From: Macrostomum hystrix
Taxonomy: Eukaryota > Platyhelminthes > Macrostomidae
DNA: 64,000 bases
Direction: 5' to 3'
NCBI GenBank assembly: GCA_950097015.1
Contig: CATNEN010000007.1
Coordinates: 3,968,001-4,032,000, forward strand
A program made the translations under genes and the position numbers. Positions 8,601-16,699 of this stretch are shown one piece after another. The notes below the pieces were generated by a model, which worked only from the letters and a program-made list of their open reading frames with translations, was not told the DNA's origin and searched no databases. Numbering within the stretch: position 1 is the stretch's first letter; each line of letters opens with the position of its first letter.

Positions 8601-8606
8601 TATAAG
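8601..8606 (+). promoter_or_regulatory. TATAAG late-promoter candidate of the PLA2 gene
   Basis: TATAAGCTAA starts 43 nt before the ATG at 8644. The same box at the same distance precedes two other virion genes (10808 and 13341). The unit downstream would be PLA2-ATPase-penton. Confidence 0.6.
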
Positions 8607-8643
8607 CTAATTCGGAATTTGTTGGTAATTTAAAATCTCCAGA

Positions 8644-9060
8644 ATGGCACGTAGTAAGAAAAGATCAGCTAAGAGTTTAAGAAAGTCATCATTTCAAATC
8701 AAGAGATCAAGTAACTCGATTAAGAAGCAGCGAGGTTTCGGCGTACTGAACTGGTTAATCAATCATTTGCCGTTTGAGGCACATTTACCTGGCGGATATC
8801 AGTTTTGCGGTCCAGGAACGAAGTTACAAGAGAGACTTACAAAGGGTCAACGAGGTAAAAATAGACTTGATAATCTGTGCATGCTTCACGACATAGCGTA
8901 CGATCAACATTCTGACGTTCAAGAAAGATTAAAGGCTGACCAGGTGCTAGAATCAGGAGCACGTGAAATTGCTAACGATCCGTCCACAAGTTGGAGTGAG
9001 AAACTAGCTGCCAAACTTGTAACTAAAGTTATGCAGGTGAAGCAACGCTTTGGTGCTTAG
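8644..9060 (+). CDS. phospholipase A2-like virion protein (parvovirus VP1u-type domain)
   Basis: The 138-residue protein has a strongly basic Lys/Arg/Ser N-terminus (1-35) and then an sPLA2 core: Ca-loop-like YQFCGPGTKL (about 53-62), a conserved LDNLCMLHDIAYD with the catalytic His82-Asp83 pair, and a C-terminal helix. This arrangement is that of the PLA2 domain of parvoviral VP1 and of adintovirus PLA2 genes, where it breaches the endosomal membrane during entry. The role here is inferred from that family. The stop is only 2 nt before the ATPase start. Confidence 0.88.
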   Translation: MARSKKRSAKSLRKSSFQIKRSSNSIKKQRGFGVLNWLINHLPFEAHLPGGYQFCGPGTKLQERLTKGQRGKNRLDNLCMLHDIAYDQHSDVQERLKADQVLESGAREIANDPSTSWSEKLAAKLVTKVMQVKQRFGA

Positions 9061-9062
9061 AA

Positions 9063-9767
9063 ATGGAAATTTTCAACATGCAGTTGGCTCACGATTCAAC
9101 ATTCATTATTGCGGGGCCGTCTAACTCTGGAAAAACTGAATGGACACTTAGATTGCTAAGTGAACGAGATAAGCTATTTGATAAGAAACCTCAGCGTCTT
9201 CTTTGGTGTCATGGTACAAACCTAACTTCCGACGATCAGCAACGAATAATCAAGTGTTGGAATAAATCTGGAGATGAACCTGTTCATTTCGTAAATGGAT
9301 TTCCAGCTCAACTGGCTTCTCGGTTTAAGCCAAACGATCTAGTTGTCGTTGATGACCTGCAAAGTGAAGTGACGAAGTCTGCTGAGTTTACTAGCCTGTT
9401 TACAAAGCTTGCCCATCATACACCACTCACGTGTCTTTATATTTGTCAGAACCTCTTTAATCGATCAGATCCTGAGGCGCGTACGCGAAGTTTATCAGCT
9501 AGTTATATTTGCCTAACTCGTAGTGTTCGAGATCGTGCATCAGTTGAGCATCTAGCTCGGCAAATGTTTCCACGCAATAGTCGGTTTTTAGTAAATGTAT
9601 ATGAAGATGTAACAAATAATAAGCCATACTCCTATTTGTTCATCGATTTGCGTCAAAAAACGCCAGATTTTTTACGACTTCGCACAGGTATTTTTCCTGG
9701 TGATTGTCATATTGTATACATACGTTCTTCCGAAGCTGGTGTTTCAAACGCTATAAGCGATTTTTGA
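9063..9767 (+). CDS. genome-packaging ATPase (FtsK/HerA, A32-like)
   Basis: A P-loop GPSNSGKT (residues 18-25) follows a short N-terminal strand. A Walker B strand LVVVDDLQ lies near residues 92-99, and a sensor-like LTCLYICQNLF follows. The 234-residue length and single-domain layout match Polinton ATPases that drive DNA into capsids. It starts 2 nt after the PLA2 stop and has no promoter of its own that I can see, so it probably shares the PLA2 transcript. Confidence 0.92.
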   Translation: MEIFNMQLAHDSTFIIAGPSNSGKTEWTLRLLSERDKLFDKKPQRLLWCHGTNLTSDDQQRIIKCWNKSGDEPVHFVNGFPAQLASRFKPNDLVVVDDLQSEVTKSAEFTSLFTKLAHHTPLTCLYICQNLFNRSDPEARTRSLSASYICLTRSVRDRASVEHLARQMFPRNSRFLVNVYEDVTNNKPYSYLFIDLRQKTPDFLRLRTGIFPGDCHIVYIRSSEAGVSNAISDF

Positions 9768-9813
9768 TTTGTACGCTTGATTAATATTTTCGCGCATAAA
9801 CTTATTTTTGAAA

Positions 9814-10812
9814 ATGAGCTTCTACGTAACATTACCTTCGAACGATACTAGCTATTCAGATAATTCTCCGAATTATTTTCGAATAAGATTGGCTGAGCCA
9901 CTCAACTTGTCAGCTGGTTTGTACGAAGTTGCTCTAGTAGAGTTACTCTGTCGTGGAGCAAATACAACACCGAATGCTCATCGAGAAAGACAATTTGAAG
10001 TTCCATACTATGTTAATGTTGAACCAATTTTTGCATCGTCTGTTCCTATTTGGAAACGTATTTGGGCTGAGGCTGATTTGGAAGCCTACGTTTCTTGGCG
10101 AGCTGCTGGATCAATAGAAAGGTTTTCATGGTTTCTGCGCAATGCTGGCGAAAAAGCGCTTGGAATTGAGCTACCCGCCGCATTTATGGATACCTATCAG
10201 TTCAACTCTTGGAAGATAATAACGACTCTAACGTCTGACCTTTCAACGGAGCCTACAAACGCAAGTTTTCAACCGGCAGATGGGAATTATAAAGATCTTA
10301 TTAAGAATTCCGTAAAGTCTCTGGTAATTCCTTCGGATCAATTTTTTACATTCTATTTTATTCTTCTTCCTGGCCAGGCAATGCGACTCGTTTCAGACGA
10401 TGTCGAACTGATAAGTACTAGTGATGATAATGCAATATTTCATATGCTCCGATATTGGCGAGCTAGACGATTGTGGTGTTTCAAAAAGACCTACTTGGAT
10501 AGTAATTTGACTCGTCCAATTTCATCAAAAACAGTTTACATGTACTGCTATACCGATATAATCGAACATCAGGCTGTTGGAAGCACTGCAGTCCAATTGC
10601 TCCGTGTAGTGGAACTTCAGCAAAAGAAGGACGGCGAACTTACTCGCGAAAGCAGCACATTCCAAAAGTCATATTACCTAAAAACCAATCGTCAGCGAAT
10701 AAGTGAGATTGGTATTCGCCTTTCGGATCAGCGTGGACAGGAATTCAATTTTCATTCGGAGGCGCATGTAGTTGTCGTGCTTCATTTTCGTCTGCGGTCT
10801 GATGGTATATAA
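9814..10812 (+). CDS. penton/minor capsid-like protein (Polinton PY type)
   Basis: The N-terminus MSFYVTLPSNDTS...NYFRIRLAEPLNLSAGLYEVALVEL is the characteristic opening of the protein found next to the ATPase in Mavericks and adintoviruses, regarded as the vertex (penton) or minor capsid jelly-roll protein. I place the start at ATG 9814. An in-frame TTG two codons upstream (9808) is not needed. The protein has 332 residues with mostly beta-rich predicted content. Its last codons GGT ATA TAA overlap the TATATAAG box of the next gene. Confidence 0.82.
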   Translation: MSFYVTLPSNDTSYSDNSPNYFRIRLAEPLNLSAGLYEVALVELLCRGANTTPNAHRERQFEVPYYVNVEPIFASSVPIWKRIWAEADLEAYVSWRAAGSIERFSWFLRNAGEKALGIELPAAFMDTYQFNSWKIITTLTSDLSTEPTNASFQPADGNYKDLIKNSVKSLVIPSDQFFTFYFILLPGQAMRLVSDDVELISTSDDNAIFHMLRYWRARRLWCFKKTYLDSNLTRPISSKTVYMYCYTDIIEHQAVGSTAVQLLRVVELQQKKDGELTRESSTFQKSYYLKTNRQRISEIGIRLSDQRGQEFNFHSEAHVVVVLHFRLRSDGI

Positions 10813-10813
10813 G
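10808..10813 (+). promoter_or_regulatory. TATAAG late-promoter candidate of virion protein X
   Basis: TATAAGCAAA starts 42 nt before the ATG at 10850 and overlaps the stop codon of the penton gene, so coding and promoter sequence share bases. Confidence 0.6.
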
Positions 10814-10849
10814 CAAATGTGAATTTCTAAAAGAAGCTCATTTCTTGCC

Positions 10850-11968
10850 ATGACTAACATTACTGAAAACATAAAGCGAAGTGCTCAGTCGCTATCTCAG
10901 TGTGCATTTGTTTTACAAGCTGTAAGCCGTCTGAGAAATCCAAAACATCGAAAAAGCTTTTTGAAAACTCTAACAGAAGCAGAGATTCGCTGTCTAGTGG
11001 AGTTTCTGCTAAACATTGTCAACGGACGTGTTCAAGTGAGTTCCTGCAACAAGACCCGGCTTGAGAAACATAGCAAGTATATCAAAAAGCTATTAAAAAG
11101 AGAGACTCCACTTGGTGAGAAAAGAAGAATCCTTGTACAGCACGGTGGGTTTTTACCGTTCTTGGCTCCTATCATTGCTGCTCTACCTGCTATAGGCACA
11201 GCGTTAGGAATTACTTCTGGTGTTGTTGGAACTGCCGCCGGTGCAGCAAACTTAGTTAGAGCAATTCAGCGAAAAAAACTAAACATGCAGTCTCGAAATG
11301 CGAATGAACTACAGCGAATGTTTCTGATTCCTGAAAGCATGTATCAATCAATGCAACAGAGACAGGACGAAATACTATCAAGCAGCTTAGTACGTAAAAC
11401 AGATGCTCTGGAGACACCGCGAGATGTACTAGCAAAGAATATAGTTTCAATGCGAGAAGAAATTGATGCTCTAGATGATGTAATTGAAAAGCAGCCCTCC
11501 TCTACAGCTCAACTGAAAAGATCTGACTTGGAGAGTAAATTGTTAAAGTCACGTAGAGTCTACCACACTGGAGTGGAAAGACCAGCACCTGTTCGCGAAA
11601 GTTTTTCAAGTCAATTCGAAATGCAAGATCGAATGCAAATTCCTAAGGCTTTCCGCTCTCGGCTGGATAGACTCGCTAAAAATCTATTCTCAAACGATTC
11701 ATCGTTGGAACCTCTACCCGAAGATTTTTCTGAAAATGAAATTCAAGATTTAATGGAATATATTGTTCGTGATAAACCGCTAAAGCGAAACGAAAAAGAA
11801 CCTCCAATCGGTCTTCAACATTTCCTTGAATTTCTTCGGAAACGAGGCGTTACAGCTAGCCAAGTCGGTCGTCATGTGCGAAAGGAGTTTGAGACTGCCA
11901 TTGCTGAGGAACCTGAGGTGAACCTCGAAGATTTAAGTCTGCTCGAAAATTATCAGAGAGATGTTTAG
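10850..11968 (+). CDS. virion protein X (hydrophobic/coiled-coil, pVI-like role possible)
   Basis: The protein has 372 residues. Residues 1-100 are helical and basic. Residues about 101-135 form a hydrophobic Gly/Ala-rich segment (GGFLPFLAPIIAALPAIG onward) preceded by a basic KRRILVQHGG. The remainder is charged and predicted coiled coil. A KRR-ILV-GG-FLP-L hydrophobic block is recurrent in Polinton and adintovirus genes between penton and capsid genes; a membrane-active cement protein like adenovirus pVI is a reasonable guess but not proven. A TATAAG also follows the stop directly (11969). Confidence 0.6.
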   Translation: MTNITENIKRSAQSLSQCAFVLQAVSRLRNPKHRKSFLKTLTEAEIRCLVEFLLNIVNGRVQVSSCNKTRLEKHSKYIKKLLKRETPLGEKRRILVQHGGFLPFLAPIIAALPAIGTALGITSGVVGTAAGAANLVRAIQRKKLNMQSRNANELQRMFLIPESMYQSMQQRQDEILSSSLVRKTDALETPRDVLAKNIVSMREEIDALDDVIEKQPSSTAQLKRSDLESKLLKSRRVYHTGVERPAPVRESFSSQFEMQDRMQIPKAFRSRLDRLAKNLFSNDSSLEPLPEDFSENEIQDLMEYIVRDKPLKRNEKEPPIGLQHFLEFLRKRGVTASQVGRHVRKEFETAIAEEPEVNLEDLSLLENYQRDV

Positions 11969-12040
11969 TATAAGCGTGCTTTTAATTATTGTATGGTATA
12001 ATGCATTATTGACACTTGATAATTAATAAATTTGTAAGTC

Positions 12041-12214
12041 ATGAGCTGTTCAAACCTAAGAGTTTTGTTGCAGAGTTTCTTTGATTATTTGCAGCTAGAA
12101 ACTTGCTGTCCGCTCATATTTAACTCCTGCTTTGAAAGCGAGACAACCGACGGTGATTCAGTTATCGACGTAAGCTTCATTTGCTGCAATACAATCAATG
12201 CAAGGAATACGTAA
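12041..12214 (+). CDS. small Cys-rich ORF before the integrase, uncertain
   Basis: A 57-codon frame starts at ATG 12041, about 70 nt after a TATAAG (11969), and overlaps the integrase start. It is Leu- and Cys-rich at first, then acidic (FESETTDGDS). It contains a donor-like GAC|GTAAGC at 12168, so it could instead be a 5' exon. AATAAA near 12025 just upstream fits transcript ends for gene X. No family is recognised. Confidence 0.3.
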   Translation: MSCSNLRVLLQSFFDYLQLETCCPLIFNSCFESETTDGDSVIDVSFICCNTINARNT

Positions 12215-13349
12215 AAGTATTGCTCAGTTTCTATCTGATTCTTTCTTCAACTTGGAAAATCCGACTTCGTTCTCAGGTAATAGATCTGAACTTGTTCGTG
12301 CTGTGCGCAAAGAATTTCCACAGATAAAATATGAAGACGCACGAAAGGAAGTACAAAGTTGGGTACGATCAACAAAAGAGCACCATTTATTTCAAAAGTT
12401 GCCTAAAAAATTTCTGACACCAAAAATTAGTGTACCACCCGTGGCACGATTCCAGTTTCAAATCGATTTAGCCGACCTGCCGCAGTATAAAACTGAAAAT
12501 CGAGGTTATCGTTTCATACTAGTTCTAATTGACTGCTTCACGCGAAGCATTCGACTTAGGCCATTAAAGACAAAGAAACCTAGCGAAGTGAGTCGAGTGC
12601 TGCAAGATATTTTTCGAAGTGGCTTCAAACCAGTTTATTTACAAGGCGACGCAGGCATGGAGTTTCTTGGAAAATCAACGCGACAAATGCTAAAACAGGA
12701 GGGAGTGAGGTTTTTCGTTTCTCAAAGTTCCTACAAGGCTAGCCTGGCAGAAAGATTTATTCGATCTCTAAAAGAACGCCTGCAACGATACTTTCGAGCT
12801 AAGAATCTAGCACGTTGGTTTGACATATTGCCACAGTTGGAGAAAAATTTCAACGCAAGTCCACATCGAGCTTTAAGTGGAGAAACACCGAAACGAGTAG
12901 AGAATGATGAACATCTTCAAGGAATTCTATGGGACAAAATGTTTACACAAGTGCGCACTTCAAAACCAAAATTCAAAGTTGGTGATTGGGTGCGAATTCT
13001 CCGACGACGAGGAATTTTTGAAAAGGGTTACACAACAATTTGGAGCAATTCAAAGTTTCGTGTTCATCATGTTCACCTGTCTGACCCGCCAATGTATGAA
13101 TTAGCTGATTCAGAAGATAATTTCGATTTGCTAGAAGGAAGATTCAACGAGGATGAACTTCTACTCGTGAATGAAGTGGATGAGGAACCTGTCGATATAG
13201 AAAAGGTTCTCGAAACAGATCGTTCGCAGAAGGGTAATCGTTTGTATTTAGTAAAGTGGAAAGACATGCCAATTTCACGGAGTCAGTGGCTGAGTGAAAA
13301 AGATCTCGATGCAAAGACTGCTAGACTGTTTGCTCGTGTGTATAAGTAA
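12198..13349 (+). CDS. Polinton integrase (rve fold, C-terminal chromodomain)
   Basis: The 383-residue protein has an RNase H-like integrase core with the acidic triad in QIDLADL (D90), QGDAGMEF (D151) and SLAERF (E185). An SH3-like DNA-binding region follows (KFKVGDWVRI). A C-terminal chromodomain spans residues about 331-378 (VDIEKVLE...YLVKWKDM...SQWL). The enzyme inserts the linear element into chromosomes. Chromodomains of related integrases recognise methylated histones and can bias insertion. No N-terminal HHCC zinc domain is seen, although the first ~50 residues form a compact helical segment. All acidic residues are intact. Confidence 0.93.
   Translation: MQGIRKSIAQFLSDSFFNLENPTSFSGNRSELVRAVRKEFPQIKYEDARKEVQSWVRSTKEHHLFQKLPKKFLTPKISVPPVARFQFQIDLADLPQYKTENRGYRFILVLIDCFTRSIRLRPLKTKKPSEVSRVLQDIFRSGFKPVYLQGDAGMEFLGKSTRQMLKQEGVRFFVSQSSYKASLAERFIRSLKERLQRYFRAKNLARWFDILPQLEKNFNASPHRALSGETPKRVENDEHLQGILWDKMFTQVRTSKPKFKVGDWVRILRRRGIFEKGYTTIWSNSKFRVHHVHLSDPPMYELADSEDNFDLLEGRFNEDELLLVNEVDEEPVDIEKVLETDRSQKGNRLYLVKWKDMPISRSQWLSEKDLDAKTARLFARVYK
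13341..13346 (+). promoter_or_regulatory. TATAAG late-promoter candidate of the core/capsid/protease unit
   Basis: TATAAGTAAA lies in the last codons of the integrase (its stop is TAA at 13347), 42 nt before the ATG at 13383. The three genes downstream are separated by 1 nt or overlap. Confidence 0.6.
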
Positions 13350-13382
13350 AGCTGAAAAACTGATATCGCTTAATAATAAGTC

Positions 13383-13817
13383 ATGGATCCGATATTCGCC
13401 TTCTATTCCGGTCCAAATAATTCAATCGGTGGACGAGGAGCATCTGCAATCCCCGTCTACGAAGGATACGGATTCCTATCAAACTTGGCTGAAAGACTGC
13501 TATTTCCTGTAATACGTAATGCTAAAAAGGATCTTCTGGATCGCAGCCTAGATTATTTTAAAAGCGCTGCCAGCAAAATCGGTATGGGGCGCAAGCGGCA
13601 CGCGAACTCAACTTCTGAAGAAGACATGTTTGACACGCCTACCTTAACCAACAAGCGACGAAAGAGAGCAGCTAGACCTATAAGCTTAAGACGTAAAGGA
13701 AAAAAACGAGGTGTAACAAGACGACGAGGAGGACGAAGTACCTACAGAGTCAAGAAACGAAGAGGAAAGCAAAACTCCGCTGCAAGCAAGAAGCTTTTTA
13801 GTTTATTCGGAAAATAA
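13383..13817 (+). CDS. basic DNA-condensing core protein (pVII/pX-like)
   Basis: The 144 residues comprise an N-terminal segment with Gly and aromatic residues, a short helix, then a very basic C-terminal half (KRRKRAARPISLRRKGKKRG and further RRR/KKRR runs). Composition and position immediately before the capsid gene match the protamine- or adenovirus-core-like proteins of adintoviruses, which compact the genome in the capsid. The small size and low complexity preclude a firm family assignment. Its stop is 1 nt from the capsid ATG. Confidence 0.7.
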   Translation: MDPIFAFYSGPNNSIGGRGASAIPVYEGYGFLSNLAERLLFPVIRNAKKDLLDRSLDYFKSAASKIGMGRKRHANSTSEEDMFDTPTLTNKRRKRAARPISLRRKGKKRGVTRRRGGRSTYRVKKRRGKQNSAASKKLFSLFGK

Positions 13818-13818
13818 C

Positions 13819-15141
13819 ATGAATCAACTTCTCGGTCCCGACATTGCTGCATTGAAAAGCGAACTCTCTCTCTTTGACCAGACACCTGTTCAATTCAGTG
13901 TTTTAGAAAGTCGCTACACAGACATTCAACCACAACATGGGATAACAAAAGGTTCTCCAATCGAGTTTGAGATTGTACCGCCTGGAGATCTGTATTTAGA
14001 TCTGCATGATACTGTGCTAACAGTTAGCTTCCGCGTCAGCGACGGAGAAGGTAACGCAATTGATGCTGCAAAAAACTATGTGTGTGTAAACAACTTAGCA
14101 ATCGCAACATTGTTTGAAGATGTGCAATTTACTATTGGAGACACTGTTGTTGAAGGTGGAAGCTTCATGTATCCCTACAAGGCAATGCTTCTAACACTTC
14201 TTGAGTATGGACACACAGCACAGAAGTCAGGTCTGGTGCCTTGGGGTTTCTACAAAGATACTGCTGGTAAAATGAATTCAACAAACGATAACGAAGGACG
14301 AACGAAGAGGCGATCGTTGATTGCTGAAAATCGACATTGTACAGTGTCTGGTCCTCTATTTTTAGATCTTTTTCGTCAACCGCGATATCTACTTTCAAAG
14401 ACACCAATGCGTATCAAATTAACACCAGCAAAAAGCAAATTTGTTTTGAGTGGTGCATCAATAGGAAGCGATGTGCAACTTAAAGATTATGAAATTAGGT
14501 TCTTGCGAGCAGAATTACGACTGCGACTTGTCCAACCATCACCTAGCGTTACTAGTGCTCATGCACATGGTCTGAAAAGCCACAATGCTCTATATCCCCA
14601 CCGGAGTCTAAGCATGGGAACATTTACTATTCCTCGCGGATCATCCAGCCACACGCACGAGAATTTATTCCCAAGTGGAGTTCCACGGCTTTTATTATTA
14701 GCTTTTGTAAATAACCGAGCATTCAATGGAAGCATGGACACGAATCCATTCAACTTTGAGCATGCTAACGTTAACAGCATCGGTGTGTTTGTAAATGGAG
14801 AGTCAATGCCATGTCGACCGCTGCAAACCAACTTTGAAGGTGACTGTGTGACAGAGTATACTTTTCTTCTACAGCAACTGGGTCTTTATCTGCAAGGACG
14901 TGACATTGGTTTCACTATGGGTGAATATGCGAATGGATACTCTATTTTTGCCTTTAGTCTCGGTAGTGAACCAGGTATCGGACATGGTGTTCAACTGTAT
15001 AAGGAAGGAAATGTGAAAATTGAGCTGCGATTCAGTTCTGCAACTAGCACTGTGTACAACGTCATATTTGGAGGAATTTTTGACAAGCAATTGCAACTAA
15101 CTGAGCTTCGTGACGTTGTTCCTGGAACTGCATGGAAGTAA
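13819..15141 (+). CDS. major capsid protein (double jelly-roll, hexon-like)
   Basis: This 440-residue protein carries hallmarks of Polinton capsid proteins near the N-terminus: PIEFEIVPPGDLYLDLHDT, a strand VCVNNLAIATLFEDVQFTIG, and MYPYKAMLLTLLEYG followed by a KDTAG loop. These correspond to the first jelly-roll. The second half has PRYLLSKTPMRIKL and later beta-rich repeats. It is at the short end for the family but shows no internal break, and ends TAWK-stop. It probably assembles as trimers into a pseudo-hexagonal icosahedral shell, with the PY protein at vertices. Confidence 0.88.
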   Translation: MNQLLGPDIAALKSELSLFDQTPVQFSVLESRYTDIQPQHGITKGSPIEFEIVPPGDLYLDLHDTVLTVSFRVSDGEGNAIDAAKNYVCVNNLAIATLFEDVQFTIGDTVVEGGSFMYPYKAMLLTLLEYGHTAQKSGLVPWGFYKDTAGKMNSTNDNEGRTKRRSLIAENRHCTVSGPLFLDLFRQPRYLLSKTPMRIKLTPAKSKFVLSGASIGSDVQLKDYEIRFLRAELRLRLVQPSPSVTSAHAHGLKSHNALYPHRSLSMGTFTIPRGSSSHTHENLFPSGVPRLLLLAFVNNRAFNGSMDTNPFNFEHANVNSIGVFVNGESMPCRPLQTNFEGDCVTEYTFLLQQLGLYLQGRDIGFTMGEYANGYSIFAFSLGSEPGIGHGVQLYKEGNVKIELRFSSATSTVYNVIFGGIFDKQLQLTELRDVVPGTAWK

Positions 15142-15701
15142 TTGATTCTATTCTACAAAACGGTGTTACAGATCGATTTCTTCGGTCTATTGCTACAAAA
15201 CTGTGCGCTTATTTTTCGCATGCTGTCTTCTTAGGAGTATTCCCCCAAGATTTTGTATTAAGTATTAAGCATCTTCCACTTAATGAAAAGGATTATTTTT
15301 TTATTGTAAACACAGACACTTCTAATCTACCTGGAAAACATTGGGTTTGTGTTTGGGTGCATGGAAATACGTCCTATGCAGGTCGACAGGGTAAAAGATA
15401 TGGAGAATATTTCGATTCACTTGGACTCCATCCGATTGCATCTGTGGCACGTTGGTTAGGAATACAATGTGGTGGGGCAAGAAATTGGAGTTATACTCGC
15501 TTTGCTGTTCAAGACCCTCGAAGCGGTAGCTGTGGCTTTTGGGCTGTATTTTATGTCTTTTATAAATTGACTATTCGAAAAACTCTGCACGTCTTTCTAA
15601 AGAGTATTTCTAAGCGCAATGTCTCGCGAAGTGATTCTTTCCGAAAAGCCTATGTTAAACTGCGATCTTTTGTTTTACGAGTTTTAATTCATTATCTGTG
15701 A
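15132..15701 (+). CDS. adenain-type cysteine maturation protease
   Basis: The 189-residue protein has the C48/C5-like triad: GKHWVCVW (His70), YFDSLGLHP (Asp95) and SGSCGFWAVF (Cys134), with Gln127 in VQDPRSGS as oxyanion residue. It would cleave capsid and core precursors during maturation. The ATG overlaps the capsid stop by 10 nt in another frame (ATGGAAGTAA), which implies reinitiation, leaky scanning or a spliced message. The C-terminus is basic. Confidence 0.92.
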   Translation: MEVIDSILQNGVTDRFLRSIATKLCAYFSHAVFLGVFPQDFVLSIKHLPLNEKDYFFIVNTDTSNLPGKHWVCVWVHGNTSYAGRQGKRYGEYFDSLGLHPIASVARWLGIQCGGARNWSYTRFAVQDPRSGSCGFWAVFYVFYKLTIRKTLHVFLKSISKRNVSRSDSFRKAYVKLRSFVLRVLIHYL

Positions 15702-15853
15702 CTGTTGGTCATGTTAACGGTTTAAGTATACTGTAAGTGCATTAAGAGATGCATAAAATGGTGCGATGCTTCAAAGCAAGTCTTGAATTATTTTATGGCT
15801 AGTTGGTTCGACAATATTTTAGCATGTGTCATATGATACCGCGTGTGGAATTA

Positions 15854-15859
15854 AATAAA
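15854..15859 (+). terminator. poly(A) signal after the protease gene
   Basis: AATAAA lies about 155 bp after the protease stop, with T-rich sequence behind it. It is the natural 3' end of rightward late transcripts. Confidence 0.5.
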
Positions 15860-16330
15860 AATTTCTGTTTCAACAAAAAGCTTCGTACCGAATCTGATGA
15901 ATAAGACAGAAACATTAATTTGTGATAGAATATTTTGTCAAGTTAGTGTGACAATGTCACTAAGTCTGTGTGCAGCAACTCTCGCTAGAGGTAGCTTTAA
16001 ATAAAACTGATTCAACATATCAGATTCAACATATCAACATTTCAGATTGTTAGCGTGTCTCTGAATTCTTATCTGCACACTAAATGAGCAGTTAGCTTGG
16101 ACTTGGAATTTTTTAACAACATGCCAAGGACAGAGATAGAGAGAGAGAGAAGAGAGAGAGATAGACTTTGACTTAGAAAAATTCCTCGTGCGAGTTAGGA
16201 CTTAGAAAATTTTTGGTGCGTTTTGAGTTAAATGTATAGGCATTTCCTATGCGGTACTACCTATGTATTTCTCCATAAGGAAAACGCGTTTGTTTCATAT
16301 TTTTTTATACTACTCACATCAGTCCATCAT
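15860..16330. other. provirus right flank: short repeats, no gene
   Basis: The stretch contains a direct repeat ATTCAACATATC (about 16,010-16,035), a GA-rich tract (16,133-16,163) and two adjacent ~30-bp degenerate units that begin GACTTAGAAAA (about 16,169 and 16,199). The element boundary must fall here, but I see no inverted match to the start of the window strong enough to fix it. Confidence 0.45.
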
Positions 16331-16414
16331 CCCAGTCCTCTGCAGCGCGACACTGCCGGACCCCATCCGCATCGATCGCTATGCGCCACGTGCACTAGGG
16401 CAGATGCGGGGATC

Positions 16415-16673
16415 AGCGATGTCATGCAGGCGTGGACAAGTGCGATTGGGAGTTTCAGGAAGCTAGCAGCTGCTCGGGGATGTGCCCTGCTGGCATCAGA
16501 GCCTTGTATGTCATTTTAATTACCTAAATTATTTTATCAATCTGTTTTTTCTTTTCTGTTTTCAATTGTCGCTAATTGTCTGCTTTGTTGTTGTTGTTGG
16601 TATAGACAAAGACATTAAAAGCTCGGAGATTTTCGATGTGATAGAACAAGCATGCATTCGGTTGGATCTACAG
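16415..16673 (+). CDS. host exons of an unrecognised gene (about 16,429-16,505 and 16,606-16,673)
   Basis: The first block is GC-rich and open, begins after an AG near 16,428 and ends at a donor-like CCTT|GTATGT. The second starts after TTGGTATAG and ends CTACAG|GTATAC. They join in frame and read through the second block as KDIKSSEIFDVIEQACIRL. I do not recognise the protein and see no further exon before ARF6. It may be the end of a gene whose other exons lie left of the provirus, or an unrelated spurious match to splice rules. Confidence 0.3.
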
Positions 16674-16699
16674 GTATACTCATTGCTTGTAACATAGAT

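Larger units (their letters stand above)
1..16225 (+). mobile_element. Polinton/Maverick (adintovirus-type) provirus, apparently intact
   Basis: The gene set identifies this element: protein-primed PolB, retroviral-type integrase, FtsK/A32-like packaging ATPase, adenain-like protease, double jelly-roll capsid protein and penton-like protein. dUTPase, PLA2 and basic core protein genes are added, as in adintoviruses. All large genes run on the + strand and are open with catalytic residues present, so the copy is young, selected or active. The termini are not proven: no convincing long inverted repeat or 6-bp target duplication was found by eye. The left end probably lies beyond position 1. The right end lies after the protease poly(A) signal (15,854) and before the host-like sequence near 16,330. 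Confidence 0.93.

Noticed and set aside
9808-9813. TTG two codons upstream as start of the penton-like protein
   Set aside because: The ATG at 9814 begins the conserved N-terminus (MSFYVTLPSN).
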